Below are positions 6,767-16,500 of a stretch of 24,047 nt of DNA, piece after piece. Source of the stretch: a virus; the IMG/VR virus record IMGVR_UViG_3300032087_001350, positions 1 through 24,047 of that record. One strand, 5' to 3'. A model generated the notes under the pieces. The model was given only the letters and a program-made list of their open reading frames with translations. It had not been told where the DNA came from and made no database searches. Within the stretch, counting starts at the first letter, position 1, and each line of letters starts with the position of its first letter. Both the position numbers and the translations under genes were made by a program.

Positions 6767-7372
6767 ATGGCAAATCTCACGACAAAACTAGATGCAGTAA
6801 ATACTATGTTAGGGGTTATCGGGGAACTGCCTGTTAACTCTTTAGGTAGCGGAAGTCAAAGATCAGCTAATGTGGTCCTTGCAGAAAACGTGTTAGATGA
6901 AACCAATAGAGAAGTACAGAGTGAAGGGTTTCATTTTAATACAGAACATAAATACACCCTACGTAAAGATGGGGTTACCAATCAAATTACATTACCTTTA
7001 AATACACTCAGGGTTGATACAGAGGTAGGTAAATATACTGATATTGATATAGTCCAAAGAGGAACATCCCTTTACGACCGTAAGAATCATACATCTACAT
7101 TTGATAAAGACCTTGAGGTATCTATTGTGTTTCTGTTAGAGTTTGCTCAGATGCCAGAACAGTTCCGTAACTATGTTGCTATACGTGCTGGTAGAAAGTT
7201 TGCAGGTAGATTCTTAGCAAGCTCTGAAATACAAGGTCTAACTATTCGTGATGAAATTGAAGCAAAAGCTAGAGCTTTAGATAGTGATAGTGAAACAGCA
7301 GACCTTACGATATTTGATAACTATTCCGTTTATCGTGTACTAGATAGAAATAATGCCTCTACTAAATACTAG
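6767..7372 (+). CDS. Tail tubular protein A, T7 gp11-like
   Basis: This adaptor ring joins the portal to the tail nozzle. The 201 residues match T7 gp11 (196). The family opening is clear (LTTKLDAVNTMLGVIGELPVNSL), followed by VLDETNREVQSEGFHFNTE, the LPLNTLRVD strand, YDRKNHTSTFDKDL and the helix with MPEQFRNYVAIRAGRKFAGRF. The gene begins just after the capsid stem-loop. The nozzle protein gene overlaps its end by 20 bases, which suggests coupled translation. No Shine-Dalgarno is present; ATG is preceded by TTTTAGAATT. Confidence 0.95.
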   Translation: MANLTTKLDAVNTMLGVIGELPVNSLGSGSQRSANVVLAENVLDETNREVQSEGFHFNTEHKYTLRKDGVTNQITLPLNTLRVDTEVGKYTDIDIVQRGTSLYDRKNHTSTFDKDLEVSIVFLLEFAQMPEQFRNYVAIRAGRKFAGRFLASSEIQGLTIRDEIEAKARALDSDSETADLTIFDNYSVYRVLDRNNASTKY

Positions 7373-9743
7373 TATCCCAAACCTTACTCAAGGTGTATCT
7401 CAGCAACCCAGTAATATACGTCATGCTGGACAGGCTGAAAGCCAAACTAATGCACTTAGTAGTGTTGTAGAGGGTTTAGTAAAACGTCCTAATAGTAGGT
7501 TAATCGAACGGATTAAAACTTCTGCTATAGATAATAATAGTTTTGTTGGGTTAATCGATAGAGGTTCAGAAAGTGAACGATTTGTAGTAGTTATACCTCC
7601 ATCATCCGATACAGTTGAAATGTGGAAGGTAGATGGAACAGGTGTAACAGTTACTAATAATTTATCAGGTAGTTACCTTAATGATAGTAATCCTAAAGAT
7701 GCTATCAAAATGCTTACAGTAGCTGATACAACTTGGTTACTTAATCGAAATAAAAGCGTACCAGCACTTACAGGTAACTCTGGAGCAGTTGCTCATGAAG
7801 CTTTAATATTTATTAAGCAAGCCGCTCAACATAAAGAATATACAGTATCCCTTAATAGTACGACATATACTGTAGAAATTACAAGCGGAACTAACATACA
7901 TAGTCACGATTTATTGACTACTTTAAAAACAGGTTCTGCACCTAGCCATATTACATATACAGGTCCAGTAGGAGGATTAGATGGGGTATCAGGTTTAACA
8001 GTAACTCTTGTAGAAGGTAACGTAATGAAGCTTTCGCAAAGCTCTGCGTTTACCGATTTGTATGTTACTGATGATTTATCTGATACAGGAATAGGTTTAG
8101 CTTATATAGAGGTAGCAAATATTACAGACCTACCTGCTAAAGCCTTTAACAACTTTAAAATAAAAATTAAAGGATCAGTAGAGTTATCGGAAGATGATTA
8201 CTACGTTAAGTTTAAAACTAAAGATGACGGAACATTTGGTGAAGGAGCTTGGATAGAAACTATAGCTTTTGATACAGCAACTACCATTAATAAGGCGTTT
8301 ATGCCTGTTAGTCTTGTTCCTACAGGTAGTACTACATATGATCTTAACGAAATAACTTGGACAGATAGAGCAGCAGGAGACGATGATACTAACCCTGCTC
8401 CGTCCTTTGTAACGCCTAATGATCCAGATGAACCTGCTCGTTATATTAACGATATATTCTTCTTTAAGAATCGTTTAGGTCTACTTACCAAAGATAATGT
8501 AGTGTTAAGTGAAGCAGGTGAATACTACAATTTCTTTAGGACAACTGTTATCAATCTGTTAGACTCTGCTCTTATTGATGTAGCAGTTGCTCACCAAGAG
8601 GTTAACGACCTTCATCATGCTGTACCTTTTCAAGAAAAACTGTTGTTAATGTCACCAACATCACAGTTTATACTTAGAGGTAATGACCTACTTACTCCTA
8701 AAACCGTCAATATTAGCCCCGTAACGTCCTTTACTGCTAATCAGTACCCTGTACCCTTATCTCTTGGTGGATTCGTTTACTTTGCGTTTTCTAGAGGAAA
8801 CAGCCAAGGTGTACGAGAGTTTGCTGTAGATGATCTATCTTCTACCTATCATGCCAATGAAATTACAGAACACGTACCTAAATACATTCCTGATCGTATT
8901 GATAGGATTATTGGTAGTTCTTCCGAAAACGTATTAATTTGTACTACATCTGCTAGTCCTTACATCTTGTACGTTTATAAATACTTCTGGCAAAACAAAG
9001 ACAAACTACAAAGCTCTTGGAGTAAGTTTACGTTTAGACATGAGGTTATAGGTGGTAACTTTATCGATAGTAATCTGTATGTAGTCCTTACGGATACTAC
9101 TAACACTTACCTAGAAAAGATTCCTTTTGAATCAGGTGTAGCAGATACCAACTACAACATTCTGTTAGATGATCGTATAGCTTCGTCTGCTCTTACTGTA
9201 TCTTATAGTGCTGACACGTTAAAGACTACCATATCTAATATTCCATATGATCCAGCTAATGCAGTAGTCTATACTCAATCGGGAACACGTTACGCTCTAA
9301 CTAGAGTAGATGCATCTACTGCAACTGTTAACGTAGATCTTAGTAGTACAACCTTTTATCTCGGACATGAATACGAAATGGAGTATGAGTTTTCCGATCA
9401 ACTAATTAAACAACCAAGTGAAAGGGGTGGTAGATCAGTAAGTAATTTTACAAAACAAGTTATACGAAATATGTCCATTGAATACTCTGATACAGGTTCC
9501 TTTAATGTAGAGGTAACTCCAGAGTACAGGGACACATATACATACGAATACAGTCCTGTACAACTTGGTGCGGACTTTAACATAGGATCACTAACACCAG
9601 AAAGCGGAACATTTAGAGTTCCAGTACATAGTGAACCAGATAAGGTAACGATAAAAATAAAGTCTTCATCTGCTCTTCCTGTAAAAATCTTGTCAGCAGA
9701 AGTAGAAAGCTTTATATCATCACGTTCAAAAAGATATGCCTGA
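7353..9743 (+). CDS. Tail tubular protein B (nozzle), T7 gp12-like
   Basis: This forms the hexameric nozzle of the short tail, to which fibres bind. The 796 residues are nearly identical in length to T7 gp12 (794). The N-terminus is typical (TSIPNLTQGVSQQPSNIRHAGQAESQTNA), as are NDIFFFKNRLGLLTKDNVVLSEAG, FFRTTV, HHAVPFQEKLLLMS, FILRGNDLLTPKTVNI and the late SERGGRSVSNFTKQVIRNMSIEYSDTG. The start lies inside the end of the gp11-like gene, and the gp13-like start overlaps its stop by eight bases, so the three genes form one tight translational block. Confidence 0.96.
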   Translation: MPLLNTSIPNLTQGVSQQPSNIRHAGQAESQTNALSSVVEGLVKRPNSRLIERIKTSAIDNNSFVGLIDRGSESERFVVVIPPSSDTVEMWKVDGTGVTVTNNLSGSYLNDSNPKDAIKMLTVADTTWLLNRNKSVPALTGNSGAVAHEALIFIKQAAQHKEYTVSLNSTTYTVEITSGTNIHSHDLLTTLKTGSAPSHITYTGPVGGLDGVSGLTVTLVEGNVMKLSQSSAFTDLYVTDDLSDTGIGLAYIEVANITDLPAKAFNNFKIKIKGSVELSEDDYYVKFKTKDDGTFGEGAWIETIAFDTATTINKAFMPVSLVPTGSTTYDLNEITWTDRAAGDDDTNPAPSFVTPNDPDEPARYINDIFFFKNRLGLLTKDNVVLSEAGEYYNFFRTTVINLLDSALIDVAVAHQEVNDLHHAVPFQEKLLLMSPTSQFILRGNDLLTPKTVNISPVTSFTANQYPVPLSLGGFVYFAFSRGNSQGVREFAVDDLSSTYHANEITEHVPKYIPDRIDRIIGSSSENVLICTTSASPYILYVYKYFWQNKDKLQSSWSKFTFRHEVIGGNFIDSNLYVVLTDTTNTYLEKIPFESGVADTNYNILLDDRIASSALTVSYSADTLKTTISNIPYDPANAVVYTQSGTRYALTRVDASTATVNVDLSSTTFYLGHEYEMEYEFSDQLIKQPSERGGRSVSNFTKQVIRNMSIEYSDTGSFNVEVTPEYRDTYTYEYSPVQLGADFNIGSLTPESGTFRVPVHSEPDKVTIKIKSSSALPVKILSAEVESFISSRSKRYA

Positions 9744-10224
9744 TGAGTTTCTTGATTTTAAACGAGTAGTTTACGATGACTGCTATATAAGAATAGCTTT
9801 GCCCATGCTTGATATGTGGCATCTTTATGAGAATTTAAGGATACCAGATATGCTAGAAGCTATAGGACTTGGTTATCATCCGTATGATGCCGTTGCTAGT
9901 TCCTTTAAGGAATCCAAGCAGTCCTATACAATAATGAGTGACCGTAAACTTGTATGTTCTTTTGGTGTATGTGATTCAGATTGTGAAGATCTAGGTATCG
10001 TATGGATGCTTGGTACAGATCGTATACATAACATCCGAAACACTTTCCTAAGACATTCAAGAGAGTGGATTCAGAAATTAATGGGTAACTACAGAGGATT
10101 GGTAAATGTAGTCGGAACACAAAACACTACCTCAATGAGATGGTTAGAGTGGGTAGGTGCAGAGTTCCTAAGAGAAAAGCCGCAAGGCTATCAAGAGTTT
10201 ATAATATTTAACAAGGATATATAA
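9736..10224 (+). CDS. Internal virion protein A, T7 gp13-like
   Basis: This 162-residue protein occupies the gp13 position (T7 gp13 is 138 residues). It has the expected alpha/beta pattern of that family, which resembles GNAT acyltransferases: LVCSFGVCDSDCEDLGIVWMLGTDRI, a central helix with HSREWIQKLMGNYRGLVNVVGTQN, then SMRWLEWVGAEFLREKPQG. In T7 gp13 is needed for correct virion assembly and interacts with the internal core. Any acyl-transfer activity is unproven. The gene overlaps the end of gp12 by eight bases, and the gp14-like gene starts two bases after its stop. Confidence 0.88.
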   Translation: MPDEFLDFKRVVYDDCYIRIALPMLDMWHLYENLRIPDMLEAIGLGYHPYDAVASSFKESKQSYTIMSDRKLVCSFGVCDSDCEDLGIVWMLGTDRIHNIRNTFLRHSREWIQKLMGNYRGLVNVVGTQNTTSMRWLEWVGAEFLREKPQGYQEFIIFNKDI

Positions 10225-10225
10225 T

Positions 10226-10930
10226 ATGTGTTTTCCTCCAATGTTAGCGGCAGTAGGAAATGCTGTTCTGGGTACAACGGGAGTAACGGCTGCAAGTGTA
10301 GCGGCAGGGTCAGCAACATTAAGTGCAGTTGGTAGTACTTTAGGTTTTATTGGGCAAAGGCAAACAGCAAGAGCGCAAGAACGAGCGCAAGCAGTTGCTA
10401 TGCAACAAGAACAGCAAAGGCTTATACGTGAGCAAACAGCAATGCGTCAACGTGAAGCTCAAGAACAAATAGCAAGCCTTCAACAGCGTCAGCAAATTGC
10501 AGAGGAAACACGTAAAGCTTTAGCAAGGCAAGCAGTAGCTACTGGAGAAGCTGGTGTAGGAGGAGCATCTGCTCAAGCTGTTGTTAATGAATTTACAGCA
10601 CAAGAAGGAAGATACCTAGCAGCTCTTGAACAACAACGTCAGTTCCAAGCTCTTAATACAGGACTTGCTTTAGGTGACGCTGGTATGGCATCTCAAAGAA
10701 ACATTACTGCTATTAATCGACCTATTCAACAACCATCATTCCTAGAAGGAATAGCAAGTATAGGATCAGCAGGAGCTTCGGGATACTTAGCAGGTCAACG
10801 TATGTATGAAGCATCTACTTTACCCACAGTTCCTACACCTTCTTCTTCTTCCTTTTATGGCCCATTTCAACAAACATCTTACGATAAGGATGCTAATGGG
10901 GTTCCTGATCTAATTCAAAGATATCCTTAA
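10226..10930 (+). CDS. Internal virion protein B, T7 gp14-like
   Basis: This is an internal core protein; in T7, gp14 is ejected and forms a pore in the outer membrane for DNA entry. The 234 residues compare with 196 in T7. It starts with CFPPMLAAVG and a Gly/Ala/Thr-rich hydrophobic segment (about 5-45). A long Gln/Arg/Ala-rich helical region follows (about 46-150), with ATGEAGVGGASAQAVVNEF, and then a Gly/Ser region with GYLAGQRMYEA. An AAGGA lies eight bases before the ATG. It forms a set with the gp15-like and gp16-like genes immediately downstream. Confidence 0.9.
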   Translation: MCFPPMLAAVGNAVLGTTGVTAASVAAGSATLSAVGSTLGFIGQRQTARAQERAQAVAMQQEQQRLIREQTAMRQREAQEQIASLQQRQQIAEETRKALARQAVATGEAGVGGASAQAVVNEFTAQEGRYLAALEQQRQFQALNTGLALGDAGMASQRNITAINRPIQQPSFLEGIASIGSAGASGYLAGQRMYEASTLPTVPTPSSSSFYGPFQQTSYDKDANGVPDLIQRYP

Positions 10931-10935
10931 TTACT

Positions 10936-13536
10936 ATGGCAACTCGCAAGACATACGAAAATCGCACACAAGTTGATATACCTTTTTCTTCAGTACCTAT
11001 TGTATCTCCTACAGTAACTGCTGGAAGGGGTGCGGTAGTAGGGCCAGCACAAGTACAACCAAGCAAGTTAGTAAGTCTTAGTAATGCTCTTGGTGTAGCT
11101 ACTGATATTATTCCTACTGTTACAGCCATAAAAGGACTAGAGAAGCAACAAGGATTACGAGCAGGAGAACTAGCTGCTGAACTATCAAAAAATGTAGAAG
11201 AATCAGCTAAAGCTATGGAAGCTGCTGAACGAAAAGCAGTAAAAGAAAATTTAATAACAGAAAGCCAAACAAGTTACTGGCAGTATGCATATAAGAAAAC
11301 ATTAGCTGAAAGATATGCTGCTGAAAAATACCAAACAGCTCTAATGTCTAGAGTAAACGAAGCAACTAAAAACTTAGAAGATGGAACAAATGGAGAAGCT
11401 TACGCTAAAGGAATGCGAGATGAAGTGTATTCATCGATAGTTGAAAATTTTAGTAACGATCCGTTAATGCTTCAAGCCTTTAATCAAAGTATAGGAGGAT
11501 ATGATAGAGCTTTTTATAGTCAGACAATTACTCAACGAGATGCGGCTTTACGAGCAAATAAACAAAGTGAAGATACAGCAGCTAAGATAGCTCAGTTTAA
11601 AGGATTAGACCCTTTTAGTGAATCTTATGATTTTGAGTTTAATAATATATTAGGAAAAGGTGAAGAAGGTGATCCGACAAATGTAACTATAATTAAAAAC
11701 TTTGAAGCTTTGCAGGGTACGATAAACTCCTTAATGTCTGGACCTCCCTCTAACAAAAGGGCAATGCAAATTGAAAGTTTACTAGATTCATTAGACGCAT
11801 CTTACGTAAATAATACACCAGTAGTTAACGTAGCTGAAATTACAGGAAAACTGTCAGCTTTAAGAAGTAAGTTTAGAACTTATCAAAATTCACTTTTAAT
11901 ACAAGATACTACAAAAGCTGATTTAATTGCTACAGAAGCTCAGGTTTTTATAGGAGCAGCATTAGATAACAATTCAGAAATAGCCAACCTAGCAAACTTG
12001 CAGCGAATTGCACCTAATGCAACTCAAGAAGACCTTGATAAACTTATAACAGATTTACAAGAAAACCACACACAAGCTAATAGTACATTTGTAGGTTTAA
12101 TTCAACAATCAGACTTAGGAGCGGAAACTAAAAAAGCTCTTTTGGATTTTTCTACTGGTATAGATTCAATAGCATCCCAACATCACGCAAGACAAGTAAT
12201 AGGACTTAGTGACTTATCGGATGAGGAGGTTACAGCTTTTACGGACGAATGGAAAGAGCAGGACAAACCTAGTAGGTCTCAGGTAAATATGTATTTCGAT
12301 TCTAAACTTAATGACGAAGCTTATAGCAAAGTCATAGAAGAATGGGAAAAGGAATCATTAAGTTTTATTGGAAAATCTACAAGTAATACCTCGGAAGGTA
12401 GAAAGACAGTAAGTGCTATTAATACTATAGTAGGAGATGCTAGAAAAAATATCCTTTCTAATAGTTTAAGTATGATTGGGGAAGATGTTATTACTAAAAC
12501 CGAATTAGATACGATATTAAATCAAACAGAATACGCAGGTCAGTTATCTTTTATACAAAACAAACTAAGAGCTGCTGTTGACGAAAAGCTAGAAAGTTTA
12601 ATAAAAGAAAGTGGAGTACGACCTGATTCCGAAACTCTCGCTAGTTATAGAAAAGAAGCATTAGACTTTGCTAAACGTGAGATAAACGATGACGTTAACC
12701 AATTTACATCTAGATTAATTAGCGAACAAAAATATAAAGAAGGAACATCGCTTTCTGTAGGTTATCCCATCACTATACAACAAGAGCTTGGAAGAGATTT
12801 AGAACCTCTCAAGTTTAAAGTAGGAACTACTACAGTTAACGGTTCTCAGGTACACTCCGATTCTTATTTATCTTATCTATATAAACCTATACCCGATTCG
12901 TTAAAAAACGTAGAAGAATTTAAAACTTTTGATAAACTTTCCGAAAATATTAAAGGAGATTTAAAAGATCGATTCGTTCCTGATCCTACTAAAAAACTAG
13001 ATACAGAAAACGTTGATCCTAAATTCGACTTAATATTCTCACCAGAAGCCGCTAACGAAGTTAATGGTTTATGGAACTATGAGTATGAGCAAAGCTCTCC
13101 TAGAATGGCTTTACTACAAATGAAAGCAGCAGAAGAAAAAGGTGAAAGTGTTTTAGGAAAATTAGAAAAAGGATTTTATGTAACTAAATATCCAGATGCT
13201 GCTTTCTATAGGTTAAAGTTCCCTAAAGTTGTTCAAAATTCTTACGACTTAGAACAAATGTTTGTAATGCAACAAAGGTTACTGAACGCCTATGAAGAGG
13301 TTAACAAAGGCAAAGTAGATATAGTTAAGGATCGTATGAAAGCTCTTAAATCTTCATACGAAAGAGATATAGATATCTATCAGTCTGGGAAAAGTAGACA
13401 CGTTAGCGCAAAGAATGCTTACAACCAAGCGGTAAAACTATTACCCGAAGTAAATTTATACCTAGAATCTACACCTCATACTCAAGATAGTAAGTACTAC
13501 GAGGATTTTAATATTAAAGTACCTACAATAAAGTAA
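10936..13536 (+). CDS. Internal virion protein C, T7 gp15-like
   Basis: The 866-residue protein lies between gp14-like and gp16-like genes, where T7 has gp15 (747 residues). In T7, gp15 and gp16 leave the capsid and form the periplasmic DNA-ejection tube. The sequence is largely helical and charged, with VTAIKGLEKQQGLRAGELAAEL near the start, SYWQYAYKKTLAERYAAEKYQTAL and a C-terminal region rich in Lys/Tyr/Glu. Motif identity to T7 is low, so position, size and helical composition carry the assignment. It lacks a signal peptide. One base separates it from the next gene. Confidence 0.87.
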   Translation: MATRKTYENRTQVDIPFSSVPIVSPTVTAGRGAVVGPAQVQPSKLVSLSNALGVATDIIPTVTAIKGLEKQQGLRAGELAAELSKNVEESAKAMEAAERKAVKENLITESQTSYWQYAYKKTLAERYAAEKYQTALMSRVNEATKNLEDGTNGEAYAKGMRDEVYSSIVENFSNDPLMLQAFNQSIGGYDRAFYSQTITQRDAALRANKQSEDTAAKIAQFKGLDPFSESYDFEFNNILGKGEEGDPTNVTIIKNFEALQGTINSLMSGPPSNKRAMQIESLLDSLDASYVNNTPVVNVAEITGKLSALRSKFRTYQNSLLIQDTTKADLIATEAQVFIGAALDNNSEIANLANLQRIAPNATQEDLDKLITDLQENHTQANSTFVGLIQQSDLGAETKKALLDFSTGIDSIASQHHARQVIGLSDLSDEEVTAFTDEWKEQDKPSRSQVNMYFDSKLNDEAYSKVIEEWEKESLSFIGKSTSNTSEGRKTVSAINTIVGDARKNILSNSLSMIGEDVITKTELDTILNQTEYAGQLSFIQNKLRAAVDEKLESLIKESGVRPDSETLASYRKEALDFAKREINDDVNQFTSRLISEQKYKEGTSLSVGYPITIQQELGRDLEPLKFKVGTTTVNGSQVHSDSYLSYLYKPIPDSLKNVEEFKTFDKLSENIKGDLKDRFVPDPTKKLDTENVDPKFDLIFSPEAANEVNGLWNYEYEQSSPRMALLQMKAAEEKGESVLGKLEKGFYVTKYPDAAFYRLKFPKVVQNSYDLEQMFVMQQRLLNAYEEVNKGKVDIVKDRMKALKSSYERDIDIYQSGKSRHVSAKNAYNQAVKLLPEVNLYLESTPHTQDSKYYEDFNIKVPTIK

Positions 13537-13537
13537 T

Positions 13538-16500
13538 ATGGCTTTTGAAGAATTATTAGATAAAGATACTATTCGTTTTGATACAGCTAGGCTTGAAGAA
13601 TTAAAAAGCGAACTTAGCTATGAAGACCCTTTTTATGTTAAAGGTATAAGAAGTTTCGGTAGAATGCCTTTGCGTGTCTTTGATGACACTATGAACTCCA
13701 TGTCTGATTTAACTGGAGGTGCTTGGGGAAGAACAAAAATCGAACAAGAAACTTTTGGTAAAGCTGAAGGTGGGGAAAATGTAACATCAGAAATTGGATC
13801 GGCTCTTTTAGGTTTCTTTACTGTAGGTACGAAAGCCGCTCAAGGTCTTGCAGTAGGAGCTAAAGGTATATCCAAAGGTTCTCAGAAGTTAGGGTTAAAC
13901 TTTAATAAAGGTGTATCTAAAAAGATAAAAGAAATTGAATACACACGATTAGGAGAAAAAAGTAAGTGGGCAATAAATCTAGCTAAAGACGGAGCATTAA
14001 AAGGTGCTGTTGTTGACTTTATGGTTGCCGATACCACCGAAGAGCAGAGCATACTAGAACGGATGAAGAAGAGGTCGGAAGACGTTTTACTAGGTGCTTT
14101 AGTAGGTTCGGGATTAAACGTTACTTTTGGTTTGTTAGGTTCTAAAGCTTGGGATCAAATGAGAAACTTCATGGGTAAACAAGCTGTAGAGTTAAAGAAA
14201 TCCCATACTAAAATTGCAAAGTTAGCTGAAAAAGGTGATGAAGCTTTGTCTGAGTTTACAGCTACCGAAGAAGGACAAGTAGAATTAATTAACTTTGTAG
14301 CCAATGCCGCAAAGGTTTCTGAAACGTTAAACTCAAGCGGAAGTGTAACTTTTAAAGACATCATAGATGAAGCTCCAAATGTAGATTATATCTACGAAAA
14401 GGATGAGATACTTAAAGAAGTAATCGATCCTAAAATTAAAGACGCAGATAAATTAGAGGAAAGTATAATCGATCAGTTTAACAAAATGAAAGATTTACCT
14501 TCTGCTTTACAGAAGTCTAATCTTTTTGTGCTACATTCTGAGCAACAGCTTACGCCTAGAATCAATGAACTTTATTATAAATTAAAAAAGCTGTTCGATA
14601 AACCCTCTCTTGATATGTATACAGCATTAAGAGGTGATGTAGAAAATTTTAAATCAGTTCTTAAAACTTATAGATTAGCTGTACAAGTAAGAGCAAAAGC
14701 AGGAACGTTAGCAGGTAAGGCTTTAGCAGCATTAAGAAAAACATCAAGGTTTAAAGGAGTAGACGCATCCATACATCTTGATCCTGCATCTAGTAGAGGT
14801 AATTTTGACAAAACAGTAGACTATAGTGATGAAGTTTTAGATAAGTTTAATAAAATAGACGCTCTCCTATCTACAGTAGAAAGCATAAAAAGAACTGATC
14901 CAGATGATTTACACAGTTTTATATTAAACCGAAATCCAAAACAAAAAGAAATACTAGAAGCAATAGGAGAGGGAACAGAAAGCCCATCCGAAATCCTTAC
15001 TAAAATGGTAATGGGTTCTGGTTACAGGAACAAAAATAGAATATGGGATAAATACAAAACCTCCCTAATTAACTCCGTTAAGAACTTATTAAAAAACAAA
15101 GACCCAAAACAAAAAGCTCCTTTAGCTGTACTCCAAACTAGTCTACTAGGTAGGATTTCAAAAGAAATTAAAAAGGGCCATAAGAAAGGAAAGACTACTA
15201 AAAAATTAAAATCGTTAAAATCAAAGTTAACAAACTTAGATAATTGGGAGCAGAATAAAGACGAAGTAAAAGAAATTTTAAGTGAATTAAAAAGTAAAAA
15301 TATAATAGAGATTTCTTATGATGATATTGTTTCTGAGGATTCGGATACTATTGTAAAGGCTTTAATTAAATTAGATAACGCTAAAGGAGCAGACGATTCT
15401 ACAAGCTTTTTAAATTCTTTAGATATTAGCGATGAACTTAGAGAAAGAATACGACTCGATCTAGAAGATGCAAAACTGGCACATATCGAGGAAATGAAAG
15501 AGGAGGAGCTACTTCAAGAAGCTTTACGTCAGCGACAAAAAGAAACTACCTTAAAAGAATTAAACGAATTATTTGTAAGTGGTGATCCTGATAAGATTAA
15601 AGCATTTTTTGAAAATGCGCTTAATCAAACTAAGAATACCGATGAACTTACAAAACTGATTAATAAAAGAAAAGCTCAGTTAAAGAAAAAGTATCAAGAT
15701 CAAAAAGTAACTCCAGATCAGATTGCAGCTATAGCTTTAAACGATTTACAAGGTTTAGTCTCAAAGGTTAATAAAGAGTTATCAAGCAAGTCACAAAAGT
15801 TTTGGCAGGGTTTTGACAGGTTTAGAATGGGAATGATGATGTTTCATCCTAAAACTTGGTTAATTGGCCCTGTTTCTGGTCTTTTTCATTTAGTAGAGCA
15901 ACCTATTAAGCAAGCGATTAGGTCTTTCTCTCATATAAAACAATTAAAAAAACTTACTCCCGAAGACCAAAACTTACAAAACGTAGACGAATTTCAGTAC
16001 GCTTGGTCACAAATTTCTACTGCAATTAATTTAGGAACCATGTGGGATTCTATTAAAAATGGTGTATCTACTTTTATAAAAGATAAATCCGCTTTTAATC
16101 CTAGAATTCAAAATAGGTTTGAGCAGGAGTTTATGAAAGTTGGAGAAAATATTAGTGTAGAAAAACTGGCAGGATTAAATACATATCAACAAAAACAACT
16201 TTCTGATTTAATATCTCAATACGGATCAGATACAGCAGTTAATCGGCAGAAGTTAAAAAACTTTTATGCAACTTTAGAAAGCGGTAAATCAGGAAACGCA
16301 GTAGGTAAAGCCTTAGAATTATTTTCTTCTATTTCGTTTAGAGCGATGGGAGGCGTAGATGATGTTTTTAGGACGTATGGAACAATGAGAGCGTTAAGAG
16401 CAGAAGCTATGCAAAAAGCTCTTATAGCAGGAAAAACGACCAAAGAAGAAATAAAGACATTTTCCGAAGACTATATGAAGAAAGCGGTATTAAAGGATTC